Assembly (NCBI GenBank): GCA_016208525.1
Contig: JACQYJ010000132.1
Span: 1-22,002 of the forward strand
Length of the DNA: 22,002 nt
Direction of reading: 5' to 3'
Source of the DNA: Deltaproteobacteria bacterium
Lineage (GTDB): Bacteria; Desulfobacterota; JAENJC01
The translations under genes and the position numbers were made by a program. Position 1 is the stretch's first letter. Each line of letters starts with the position of its first letter. This document shows positions 13,240 to 20,378 of the stretch, piece by piece. The notes under the pieces are model-generated. The model was not told where the DNA came from. It saw only the letters and a list, made by a program, of their open reading frames with translations, and did not search any database.

Positions 13240-13871
13240 TCGCTCACCTCTCCTTTCACATCTCCCTCAAAAGCAGAAGCTGTAGACTCGATAATCAGAA
13301 GCTTATCATAAGAAAGGATGTCGTATACGTTCAGCCCCTGTGGCCGTATTACCTTGAATTTCCTTAAATTCCTTGACGACATCTCAAAATTCACCATCTC
13401 TTTATGAGAAATAAAAAGGGACTTCTCGGCGTCAAACCTCTTCAGTATCTCCAGGGCCTTGCTTGTCTTTATCTCGTTTAGATCAAAGTCCTTTATGATC
13501 CAGACCTTGCCTTCGTTAACCTTCATTGAAAGGGCTGACCTCAAAGCGCCCCTTCTCACCTTTTTCGGCACAAGATATGAATAATCCCTCGGCTTCGGCC
13601 CAAAGGCTGATCCACCTCTGACCCATACAGGGGATGTGTTGGCGCCGGACCTGGCCCGACCCGTCCCTTTCTGCTTCCAGGGCTTTGCTTTTCCACCACT
13701 CACCTCGGCCCTGGTCTTGGTCTTAGAAGTGCCAGCGCGCCTGTTGGCAAGCTGCATCTTAACCACTTCGTGGATAAGATGCTCATTCACCTCAGAGCCA
13801 AATATCTGATCGTTCAGATCTATCGCTCCAACCTTTTTCTTCTCAATATCGTATACATCCAAATGCGGCAT
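13236..13871 (-). CDS. rplD: 50S ribosomal protein L4
   Basis: L4 extends a loop into the exit tunnel; in E. coli it also represses the S10 operon. The 211-residue protein includes the tunnel loop region (TSKTKTRAEVSGGKAKPWKQ then KGTGRARSGANTSPVWVRGG), FGPKPRDYSYLVPKKVRRGA and a C-terminal domain ending EGDVKGEVSE. GGAGTTAGAG precedes the ATG. It overlaps rplW by four bases. The extraribosomal regulatory role is not visible here: no leader upstream of rpsJ resembles the E. coli S10 leader. Confidence 0.98.
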   Translation of the reverse strand: MPHLDVYDIEKKKVGAIDLNDQIFGSEVNEHLIHEVVKMQLANRRAGTSKTKTRAEVSGGKAKPWKQKGTGRARSGANTSPVWVRGGSAFGPKPRDYSYLVPKKVRRGALRSALSMKVNEGKVWIIKDFDLNEIKTSKALEILKRFDAEKSLFISHKEMVNFEMSSRNLRKFKVIRPQGLNVYDILSYDKLLIIESTASAFEGDVKGEVSE

Positions 13872-13895
13872 CTCTAACTCCAGGTAAAAATAAAC

Positions 13896-14531
13896 TTAGA
13901 CAGACTTCTTTATGCTGTCCCTTATCAGGACCAAGCCATTTTTTGATCCAGGAACTGCGCCCTTCACAAGAAGGAGATTCTGCTCCTTTTTTACAGCTAC
14001 TATCTCTAATCCTATGGCAGTAACCCTGTCCTGTCCCATATGACCAGGAAGCCTCTGCCCCTTAAATACCCTTGAAGGAAATGAACTGGCGCCAATAGAA
14101 CCAGGGGCCCTGTGATGCATGGAGCCGTGGCTCGCCCCTCCACCCTTAAAGTGATGTCTCTTGACCCCACCCTGAAACCCCTTCCCCTTACTAATCCCCA
14201 CAACATCAATCTTGTCACCCTGTTCAAATATATCGATATTAATCCGCTGTCCGATCTCATACTTGCCGGTATCCTCAAACCTGAACTCCCTCAGATAGCG
14301 AGCCGGATCTGCGCCGGCCTTTTTGAAATGGCCGGTAAGCGGCTTATTGACCCTCTTGCCCTCCACTGCATCAAACCCGAGCTGGATTGCATTATACCCA
14401 TCCACATTGACTGTCTTCTTCTGCGTAACCTGGCATGGGGTTGCCTGTATTACCGTAACGGGGATCAACTTGCCGTCTCTGGCAAATAACTGCGTCATCC
14501 CCAGCTTCTTACCGATCATTCCCTTTTTCAT
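13896..14531 (-). CDS. rplC: 50S ribosomal protein L3
   Basis: L3 is an assembly initiator whose long loop reaches the peptidyl-transferase centre. The protein starts MKKGMIGKKLGMTQLFARDG and contains VVGISKGKGFQGGVKRHHFK followed by GASHGSMHHRAPGSIGASSF, the peptidyl-transferase loop with its conserved Gln/His region, and RVFKGQRLPGHMGQDRVTAI. ATG 14531 gives 211 residues and has GAGG 8 nt upstream. The frame is open 12 codons more, to 14567, but that reads through the repeat gap. It lies downstream of rpsJ across a palindromic repeat. Confidence 0.97.
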   Translation of the reverse strand: MKKGMIGKKLGMTQLFARDGKLIPVTVIQATPCQVTQKKTVNVDGYNAIQLGFDAVEGKRVNKPLTGHFKKAGADPARYLREFRFEDTGKYEIGQRINIDIFEQGDKIDVVGISKGKGFQGGVKRHHFKGGGASHGSMHHRAPGSIGASSFPSRVFKGQRLPGHMGQDRVTAIGLEIVAVKKEQNLLLVKGAVPGSKNGLVLIRDSIKKSV

Positions 14532-14561
14532 ATCACTCGCCTCAAAATACCTAATTATATT

Positions 14562-14626
14562 AACCACTGAGGCACGGAGAACTTCTCAAGATAAGATTTT
14601 CTCTGTGTCTCTGTGTCTCCGTGGTT
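14562..14626. repeat. AACCACGGAGACACAG inverted repeat between rpsJ and rplC
   Basis: On the minus strand the left arm AACCACGGAGACACAGAGAC (continuing ACAGAGAAAA) faces the right arm GTTCTCCGTGCCTCAGTGGTT, imperfectly complementary. The left arm carries an 8-nt tandem unit, GAGACACA twice. I recall ACCACAGAGACACAGAG elements as widespread dispersed repeats in environmental bacterial genomes. It fills the gap between the rpsJ stop and the start region of rplC. Confidence 0.8.
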
Positions 14627-14629
14627 GAT

Positions 14630-14944
14630 TTAAAGCTTTAATTCCACATTCACGCCAGCAGAGAGATCAAGTTTCATTAACGCATCTATCGTCTGCTGAG
14701 TCGGCTCGAGAATATCCAGAAGCCTCTTGTGAGTCCTTATCTCAAACTGCTCTCTTGATTTTTTATCACCATGCGGGGAGCGGTTTACACAATACTTGTT
14801 TATAACTGTAGGCAACGGGATAGGACCCGACACCTTAGCTCCGCTCCTGTTGGCTGTCTCTATTATCTCCTTTAGCGACTGGTCCAGAATCTTATGGTCG
14901 TACGCCTTGAGCCTTATCCTTATCCTCTGTGCTTTTACAGCCAT
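14630..14944 (-). CDS. rpsJ: 30S ribosomal protein S10
   Basis: S10 is a 30S head protein and the first gene of the classic S10 cluster; in proteobacteria it also binds NusB in antitermination. The 104 residues include QRIRIRLKAYDHKILDQSLK, GAKVSGPIPLPTVINKYCVN with the long loop, SPHGDKKSREQFEIRTHKRL and LMKLDLSAGVNVELKL. The ATG shares one base with the tuf stop (TAATG), so the str and S10 clusters are fused here without a promoter between them. Confidence 0.98.
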   Translation of the reverse strand: MAVKAQRIRIRLKAYDHKILDQSLKEIIETANRSGAKVSGPIPLPTVINKYCVNRSPHGDKKSREQFEIRTHKRLLDILEPTQQTIDALMKLDLSAGVNVELKL

Positions 14945-16134
14945 TATTCAATCACCTCGCTGATGGCGCCTGCGCCCACAGTCCTGCCGCCTTCCCTTAT
15001 TGCAAACCTGAGCCCCTTTTCCATTGCTATGGGGGTTATCAATGTTACTGTTATGGCTACGTTGTCGCCGGGCATTACCATCTCTACACCTTCCGGTAAT
15101 GTGGCTATGCCGGTAACGTCGGTTGTCCTGAAATAAAACTGCGGTCTGTATCCATTGAAGAACGGGGTGTGTCTTCCACCTTCTTCTTTGCTGAGTATGT
15201 ACGCTTCTGCCTTGAATTTGGTATGCGGGGTTATGGAACCAGGCTTTGCCAGCACCTGGCCTCTTTCTATGTCTTCTCTCTTGGCGCCTCTTAAGAGCAC
15301 TCCGATATTGTCTCCTGCCCTTCCTTCGTCAAGAAGTTTTCTGAACATCTCTACTCCGGTGACTACGGTCTTCTGGGTGTCTTTCATTCCTACTATTTCT
15401 ATCTCTTCGCCTACCTTTACTATCCCTCTTTCTACTCTTCCGGTGGCAACGGTTCCACGGCCTGAGATGGAGAATACGTCTTCTACAGGCATGAGGAACG
15501 GCTTGTCTATGTCTCTCTTAGGCTCCGGGATAAAGCTGTCTACCGATTCCATGAGTTTCATTATGGCCTGCTCGCCAAGCTCTCCCTTGTCGCCTTCCAA
15601 CGCCTTTAATGCGCTTCCTTTTATTATAGGGGTCGTGTCACCAGGGAAGTTGTACAGGCTTAAGAGTTCTCTTACTTCCAGCTCCACAAGTTCAAGGAGT
15701 TCTTTGTCGTCTACCATGTCTGCCTTGTTGAGGAATACTACTACATATGGGACTCCTACCTGACGGGCAAGGAGGATGTGTTCTCTGGTCTGAGGCATGG
15801 GGCCGTCGGCTGCGCTGACTACAAGGATGGCTCCGTCCATCTGGGCGGCGCCTGTTATCATGTTCTTTATGTAATCGGCGTGTCCGGGGCAGTCTACGTG
15901 GGCATAGTGTCTGTTTGTTGTCTCGTATTCAACGTGGGCAGTTGCTATGGTGATGCCTCTTTCTCTTTCTTCCGGGGCATTGTCTATCTGATCGAATGCC
16001 CTGTACTGGGCCAGGCCCTTATCAGCCAATACCTTGGTTATTGCTGCCGTCAACGTGGTCTTGCCATGGTCTACGTGACCTATTGTCCCTATATTGACAT
16101 GCGGTTTTGTTCTTTCAAATTTTGCCTTGGCCAT
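14944..16134 (-). CDS. tuf: Elongation factor Tu
   Basis: EF-Tu delivers aminoacyl-tRNA to the ribosomal A site as a GTP complex. The 396 residues match the family. G1 is GHVDHGKTT at 19-27, followed by RGITIATAHVEYE (switch I end), DCPGHADY (G3), NKADMVDD (G4) and SALKALEGD (G5). Domains 2 and 3 are intact, ending GAGAISEVIE. ATG 16134 is chosen; AGGAGGAAGTG is directly upstream and the GTG just before it is too close. Its codons look somewhat different from neighbours (many GTA, ATA and TCT), by eye only. This fits a highly expressed gene or exchange with a second tuf copy. Confidence 0.99.
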   Translation of the reverse strand: MAKAKFERTKPHVNIGTIGHVDHGKTTLTAAITKVLADKGLAQYRAFDQIDNAPEERERGITIATAHVEYETTNRHYAHVDCPGHADYIKNMITGAAQMDGAILVVSAADGPMPQTREHILLARQVGVPYVVVFLNKADMVDDKELLELVELEVRELLSLYNFPGDTTPIIKGSALKALEGDKGELGEQAIMKLMESVDSFIPEPKRDIDKPFLMPVEDVFSISGRGTVATGRVERGIVKVGEEIEIVGMKDTQKTVVTGVEMFRKLLDEGRAGDNIGVLLRGAKREDIERGQVLAKPGSITPHTKFKAEAYILSKEEGGRHTPFFNGYRPQFYFRTTDVTGIATLPEGVEMVMPGDNVAITVTLITPIAMEKGLRFAIREGGRTVGAGAISEVIE

Positions 16135-16146
16135 CACTTCCTCCTG

Positions 16147-16215
16147 ATTTCAAATTTCAAATTGCAAATCGCAAATCGTTTTGAACTTTGCATTTTGACT
16201 TTTGCATTTTGCAAT
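16147..16215. repeat. TTTGCAA-family heptamer hairpin between fusA and tuf
   Basis: The left arm on the minus strand reads TGCAAAA TGCAAAA GTCAAAA TGCAAAG TTCAAAA, a clear 7-nt array. The right arm reads CGATTTG CGATTTG CAATTTG AAATTTG AAAT. The arms are complementary with mismatches. Same family and layout as the islands at 11361, 18321 and 18892. It starts just after the fusA stop and ends at the tuf ribosome binding site. Confidence 0.85.
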
Positions 16216-16220
16216 ATCCT

Positions 16221-18299
16221 TTATCCTTTTACCTTTACAATTATCTCTTCCGCCACGTTCCTGGGGACCTGCTCGTAGTGGATAAACTGCATGGTGTACG
16301 TAGCCCTGCCCTGCGTCATAGACCTGAGGTCCGTTGCATATCCAAACATCTGCGCCAGCGGAACCTGCGCCTCAACAACCTGAGCGCCTGCCCTGGAGCT
16401 CATTCCCATGATCCTTCCCCGTCTTGAATTAAGGTCGCCTATAACATCCCCCATGAAATCATCCGGGGTAACGGCCTCTACTGCCATGATCGGCTCAAGT
16501 AGAACAGGAGCTGCCTTCATGGTCCCATCTTTAAGCGCCATAGAACCGGCTATCTTAAACGCCATCTCCGAAGAGTCAACATCGTGGTAAGAGCCGTCAA
16601 ATATGGTTGCCTTAAGGTCTACAAGCGGATAGCCAGCCATTACACCATTCTCCATGGCCTCTTTTACACCCTTTTCAACGGCAGTGACGTACTCCTTCGG
16701 CACCGCGCCGCCGACAATCTTGTTCACGAACTCAAAGCCCTTACCTGGTTCAAGGGGCTCAAGTTCAAGCCATACATGTCCATACTGACCACGACCGCCA
16801 GACTGCTTGATATATTTGCCTTCAACTTCAACCTTCTTCGTAATAGCCTCTCTATAGGCAACCTGAGGCTTCCCGACATTGGCCTCAACCTTGAACTCCC
16901 TGAGAAGCCTGTCTACAATAATCTCGAGATGAAGCTCTCCCATACCGGATATAATGGTCTGGCCGGTCTCTTCATCGGTCTTTACCCTGAATGATGGATC
17001 TTCGCTGGCAAGCTTGTTAAGAGATATCCCCAGCTTCTCCTGGTCTGCCTTGGTCTTCGGTTCAATTGCAATCGATATAACTGGTTCAGGGAAGACCATG
17101 ACCTCAAGGATAATAGGCTTGCCCTCATCGCATAGGGTATCGCCGGTAAATGTATCCTTTAAGCCGACAACCGCTCCTATATCCCCGGCATAAAGCTCTT
17201 TGATATCCTCTCTCTTATTGGCATGCATCTTGAGAAGCCTGCCGATACGCTCCTTCTTATCCTTTGTAGAGTTGTATACATAGGAACCTGCGTTAAGGCA
17301 TCCTGAATATACCCTTACGAATGCAAGCTGTCCCACAAACGGGTCTGTCATTATCTTAAAGGCCAGGGCAGACAGAGGATCGGCATCATCAGCCTTTCTA
17401 ACATCTTCAGCGCCACTCTTTGGGTTAATGCCAGCAACCTCTTTTATGTCAAGAGGCGACGGAAGGAAATCTATCACAGCATCAAGGAGTGGCTGAACTC
17501 CCTTGTTTTTAAATGAAGATCCACACAGAACAGGGATCACCTTGATATCAATAGTAGCCTTCCTGAGCGCCCTCTTTATCTCCTCTTCGGTTATCTCCTT
17601 GCCTTCCAGGTACTTCTCCGTCATTGCGTCATCGTAATCCGTTATGGCAGAAATGAGCCTCTCTCTATACGCCTCGGCCTCAGCCAGCATGTCAGCAGGG
17701 ATAGCTCCAAGGACATAATCAGCGCCCATGGTCTCGTCCTTATAGGTTATGCTCTTCATCCTTATAAGATCTATGACCCCCTTGAATGTATCCTCTATCC
17801 CGATCGGAAGCTGAATAGGAATAGGATTAGCGGCAAGCCTGTCTATCATCATCTGCACGCCACGCTTGAAATCAGCGCCGATCCTGTCCATCTTGTTTAT
17901 GAACGCAATCCTCGGGACCTTGTATTTATCTGCCTGTCTCCATACGGTTTCTGACTGCGGCTCAACGCCGCCAACAGAACAAAATACAGCCACAGCGCCG
18001 TCAAGTACCCTGAGCGACCTTTCTACTTCTATGGTGAAATCCACATGCCCGGGGGTATCAATAATATTTACCCTGTGGTCTTTCCATGTGCAGGTGGTAG
18101 CAGCTGAGGTAATAGTGATTCCCCGCTCCTTTTCCTGTTCCATCCAGTCCATGGTTGCAGTTCCATCATGGACCTCACCTATCTTATAGGTCACACCGGT
18201 ATAAAAGAGAATCCTCTCGGTTGTTGTGGTCTTTCCGGCATCGATGTGAGCCATGATACCTATATTTCTGCATTTATCTAATGATATCGTCCTTGCCAT
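16221..18299 (-). CDS. fusA: Elongation factor G
   Basis: EF-G is the GTPase that drives translocation of tRNA and mRNA, and ribosome recycling with RRF. The 692 residues match the family and span all five domains. G1 is AHIDAGKTT at 17-25, followed by RGITITSAATTC, DTPGHVDF (G3) and NKMDRIGAD (G4). Domains III-V include GMGELHLEIIVDRL, GRGQYGHVW and RRGRIMGM. ATG 18299 is chosen because ARTISLDKCRNIG is the normal start; GGAG lies 12 nt upstream, somewhat far. The frame extends to 18329, into repeat sequence. Confidence 0.98.
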   Translation of the reverse strand: MARTISLDKCRNIGIMAHIDAGKTTTTERILFYTGVTYKIGEVHDGTATMDWMEQEKERGITITSAATTCTWKDHRVNIIDTPGHVDFTIEVERSLRVLDGAVAVFCSVGGVEPQSETVWRQADKYKVPRIAFINKMDRIGADFKRGVQMMIDRLAANPIPIQLPIGIEDTFKGVIDLIRMKSITYKDETMGADYVLGAIPADMLAEAEAYRERLISAITDYDDAMTEKYLEGKEITEEEIKRALRKATIDIKVIPVLCGSSFKNKGVQPLLDAVIDFLPSPLDIKEVAGINPKSGAEDVRKADDADPLSALAFKIMTDPFVGQLAFVRVYSGCLNAGSYVYNSTKDKKERIGRLLKMHANKREDIKELYAGDIGAVVGLKDTFTGDTLCDEGKPIILEVMVFPEPVISIAIEPKTKADQEKLGISLNKLASEDPSFRVKTDEETGQTIISGMGELHLEIIVDRLLREFKVEANVGKPQVAYREAITKKVEVEGKYIKQSGGRGQYGHVWLELEPLEPGKGFEFVNKIVGGAVPKEYVTAVEKGVKEAMENGVMAGYPLVDLKATIFDGSYHDVDSSEMAFKIAGSMALKDGTMKAAPVLLEPIMAVEAVTPDDFMGDVIGDLNSRRGRIMGMSSRAGAQVVEAQVPLAQMFGYATDLRSMTQGRATYTMQFIHYEQVPRNVAEEIIVKVKG

Positions 18300-18320
18300 C
18301 TTGTCGCTTCGCTCCATCGT

Positions 18321-18398
18321 AAAATGCAAAGTGCAAATTTAAAATTGAAAATTTAATGGTATTTTTATTTTGCAATTTGCAATTTTCATTTTGCAATT
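18321..18398. repeat. TTTGCAA-family heptamer hairpin between rpsG and fusA
   Basis: The minus strand has AATTGCAAAATGAAAATTGC, AAATTGCAAAATAAAAA, a short loop around CCATT, then TTTTCAATTTTAAATTTGCA and CTTTGCATTTT. Units of seven (TTGCAAA, TTTGCAC, TTTGCAT) recur in both arms, which are partly complementary. This copy is more decayed than the one upstream of rpsG. Confidence 0.8.
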
Positions 18399-18408
18399 AT
18401 TTGTAAAT

Positions 18409-18879
18409 TTACCATCTATAATGAGCAAAGGCTTTATTTGCCTCTGCCATCTTATGTGTGTCCTCTCTCTTCTTCACTGCCGAGCCTTTGTTGTTATATG
18501 CGTCAAGGAGTTCGCCGGCCAGCTTCTCCGTCATGGTCTTCTCTCCCCTCTTTTTGGCATAATCCACCAGCCACCTCATTCCGAGAGAAACCCTCCTGCC
18601 TGCCATAACCTCCACTGGCACCTGATACGTGGCTCCGCCTACCCTTCTGGATTTAACCTCAAGGACAGGCTTCACGTTGTCGAGAGCCTTCTTAAAAACC
18701 TTTACAGGTTCATCCTTCGTCTTTTCCTGTATTATGTCAAAAGAGGCGTAAAGTATTCCGGCAGCAGTACTCTTTTTACCGTTCCTCATAATACAGCTAA
18801 CAAACTTAGCTACAACCTTGTCATTATATTTGGGGTCTGGAAGGACTTCCCTTTTTATTACTTCTCTTCTTCTCGGCAT
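18409..18879 (-). CDS. rpsG: 30S ribosomal protein S7
   Basis: S7 is the primary binder of the 16S 3' domain and lines the E site; in E. coli it represses part of the str operon. From ATG 18879 the protein is 156 residues: MPRRREVIKREVLPDPKYND, KFVSCIMRNGKKSTAAGILY, RVGGATYQVPVEVMAGRRVS, and a C-terminus EANKAFAHYRW. AGAGGTAGTT precedes this ATG. An open frame extends 12 codons further but lies in the TTTGCAA island. Confidence 0.98.
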   Translation of the reverse strand: MPRRREVIKREVLPDPKYNDKVVAKFVSCIMRNGKKSTAAGILYASFDIIQEKTKDEPVKVFKKALDNVKPVLEVKSRRVGGATYQVPVEVMAGRRVSLGMRWLVDYAKKRGEKTMTEKLAGELLDAYNNKGSAVKKREDTHKMAEANKAFAHYRW

Positions 18880-18891
18880 AACTACCTCTTT

Positions 18892-18973
18892 TAAATTGCA
18901 AATTGCAAACTGCAAATTGCAAATGTGAAATTTTTATTTTTAGTTTTGCATTTTAAATTTTGCATTTTGCAAT
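18892..18973. repeat. TTTGCAA-family heptamer hairpin between rpsL and rpsG (best copy)
   Basis: The left arm on the minus strand reads TGCAAAA TGCAAAA TTTAAAA TGCAAAA, and the right arm TTTGCAA TTTGCAG TTTGCAA TTTGCAA TTT. Both arms are 7-nt tandem arrays and complementary over about 28 nt, with an A/T-rich loop of about 20 nt. The element begins at the rpsL stop and ends at the rpsG ribosome binding site. It is the most regular of the four TTTGCAA islands in the window. Confidence 0.88.
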
Positions 18974-19345
18974 TTACTTAGGTCTCTTGGCCCCGTATTT
19001 GGAACGGCTCTGCTTTCTGTTCTGAACTCCCACAGAATCAAGTATTCCCCTTACTATATGATACCTGACACCAGGAAGATCTTTCACTCTGCCACCCCTT
19101 ATCAGCACCATGGAATGCTCCTGCAGATTATGCCCCACCCCGGGGATATAGGAAGTGACCTCCATCCCATTTGTGAGTCGCACCCTGGCTACCTTCCTGA
19201 GAGCAGAGTTCGGCTTCTTAGGGGTCGTGGTATACACCCTGACACAGACCCCTCTCTTCTGAGGGCAGTTTTTAAGGGCAGGCGCAGTGGTCTTTACGAC
19301 CATCTTCTCCCTTCCGTTCGCAACTAACTGATTAATCGTCGGCAT
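18974..19345 (-). CDS. rpsL: 30S ribosomal protein S12
   Basis: S12 sits at the decoding centre and controls translational accuracy. The 123 residues include MPTINQLVANGREKM, TTTPKKPNSALRKVARVRLT and GGRVKDLPGVRYHIVRGILD. The lysines at residues 43-44 and 88, whose change commonly gives streptomycin resistance, are the wild-type residues. Asp89, often beta-methylthiolated in bacteria, is present. GGAGTAGTGT precedes the ATG. It is the first gene behind the promoter at 19420-19448. Confidence 0.99.
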   Translation of the reverse strand: MPTINQLVANGREKMVVKTTAPALKNCPQKRGVCVRVYTTTPKKPNSALRKVARVRLTNGMEVTSYIPGVGHNLQEHSMVLIRGGRVKDLPGVRYHIVRGILDSVGVQNRKQSRSKYGAKRPK

Positions 19346-19382
19346 ACACTACTCCATCCCTTTCCATTATCAAGGCCTGTCC

Positions 19383-19400
19383 GCGCCCTCTTGTTGGCGC
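19383..19400 (-). other. Small hairpin in the rpsL leader
   Basis: GCGCCAACAAGAGGGCGC on the minus strand forms a 5-bp GCGCC/GGCGC stem with an 8-nt loop, in the predicted 5' leader between promoter and rpsL. It has no U-tract and no known regulator-binding signature that I recognise. It could simply be leader structure. Confidence 0.45.
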
Positions 19401-19419
19401 AGTTCACGTAAAGAACGGA

Positions 19420-19448
19420 AGTTTATCAACTCTCCAATCCTTTGTCAA
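19420..19448 (-). promoter_or_regulatory. Sigma70-type promoter upstream of rpsL
   Basis: On the minus strand the -35 element TTGACA (19443-19448) is a perfect consensus match. It is followed by a 17-nt spacer and the -10 element TAAACT (19420-19425), which matches TATAAT at 4 of 6 positions. It lies in the 127-nt gap between the rpoC stop and rpsL. Transcription would start near 19412-19414, giving a leader of about 65-70 nt. No other gap in the window shows as good a match, so this is probably the main promoter for the genes to its left. Confidence 0.8.
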
Positions 19449-19472
19449 GCCTTTTTTGACAGCGCTGAATTT

Positions 19473-20360
19473 TTATTTCTCGACATGCGGCTCTACATTT
19501 TTATATACCGAAAGACCTGTCCCTGCAGGGATAAGCCTTCCCACAATGACGTTCTCCTTAAGGCCATATAGATTGTCAACCTTTCCGGCAAGGGCGGCCT
19601 CCGTCAGGACTCTCGTGGTCTCCTGGAACGATGCTGCTGAAACGAAGCGGTCCGTGCTCAGGGAAGCCTTTGTAATCCCCAGCAGGAGGGACTCACCTAT
19701 CGCAGGCTTCTTGTCTTCAGCCAGCATTCTTGAGTTTATCTCCTCGACGATTGCCTTTTCCACCTGCTCGCCTGCAAGGAACTCCGTGTCTCCCACATCC
19801 TTTATCTTCACCCTTTTCAGCATCTGGCGGACCATTACCTCTATGTGCTTGTCGTTTATCTTGACGCCCTGAAGCCTGTAAACCTCCTGGATCTCATCAA
19901 CAAGATACTTGGCCAGTTCCTTATCACCCAGTATCCTTAACACGTCATGAGGATTGGAGGAACCGTCCATCAGGGCCTCGCCGGCTTTTATGTGATCGCC
20001 CTCATGAACACTTATGTGCTTCCCCTTAGGGACTAGATACTCAGCAGGCTCTCCTACTTCCGGCGTTACTATAACCCTTCTCTTGCCTTTCACATCCTTT
20101 CCAAATGATACTATGCCGTCTATCTCGCTTATAATAGCGCATTCTTTTGGCTTTCTGGCTTCAAAGAGTTCCGCTACCCTCGGCAAACCGCCTGTTATGT
20201 CCTTTGTCTTTGTAGTTTCCCTCGGGATCTTGGCTATTACGTCACCCGCAAACATCTCCTGATCGTCTGAAACGTTGATGGTAGCCCCAACAGGGATCAG
20301 ATAGCGAGCCAGGGCTGATGTCCCCGGTATCTTAGCTGTCCTGCCGGCTTCGTCCTTCAT
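19473..20360 (-). CDS. rpoC: RNA polymerase beta' subunit, C-terminal fragment
   Basis: This is the C-terminal part of beta', in the same frame as the preceding fragment but after an in-frame TAG at 20379-20381. Landmarks are TKDITGGLPRVAELFEARKP, VQDVYRLQG-type (here IQEVYRLQGVKINDKHIEVM), LLGITKASLSTDRFVSAASF, QETTRVLTEAALAGK and GLKENVIVGRLIPAGTG. These include the end of the trigger-loop domain, the bridge-side jaw and the clamp-closing C-terminus. The ATG at 20360 is simply the first ATG after the stop. The real protein should read through SKDT-K-LRPRISMKDEAGRT. There is no ribosome binding site. rpsL follows after a 127-nt gap with a promoter. Confidence 0.93.
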   Translation of the reverse strand: MKDEAGRTAKIPGTSALARYLIPVGATINVSDDQEMFAGDVIAKIPRETTKTKDITGGLPRVAELFEARKPKECAIISEIDGIVSFGKDVKGKRRVIVTPEVGEPAEYLVPKGKHISVHEGDHIKAGEALMDGSSNPHDVLRILGDKELAKYLVDEIQEVYRLQGVKINDKHIEVMVRQMLKRVKIKDVGDTEFLAGEQVEKAIVEEINSRMLAEDKKPAIGESLLLGITKASLSTDRFVSAASFQETTRVLTEAALAGKVDNLYGLKENVIVGRLIPAGTGLSVYKNVEPHVEK

Positions 20361-20378
20361 TGAGATCCTCGGCCTTAA

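Noticed and set aside
15155..15763. Long plus-strand open frame of 202 codons opposite tuf, and many similar ones elsewhere
   Set aside because: It is fully antisense to a clearly conserved EF-Tu gene and its composition is that of a reverse-complemented coding sequence. None of the plus-strand frames resembles a known family or has a gene-like context.
18321..18973. CRISPR-like array in the TTTGCAA repeats
   Set aside because: Units are 7 nt with no unique spacers of regular length, and genes separate the islands; no cas gene is present.
19346..19472. A small gene (such as an L7Ae-family protein) between rpoC and rpsL, as in Gram-positive bacteria
   Set aside because: The gap is only 127 nt, and has a promoter and leader but no coding frame.
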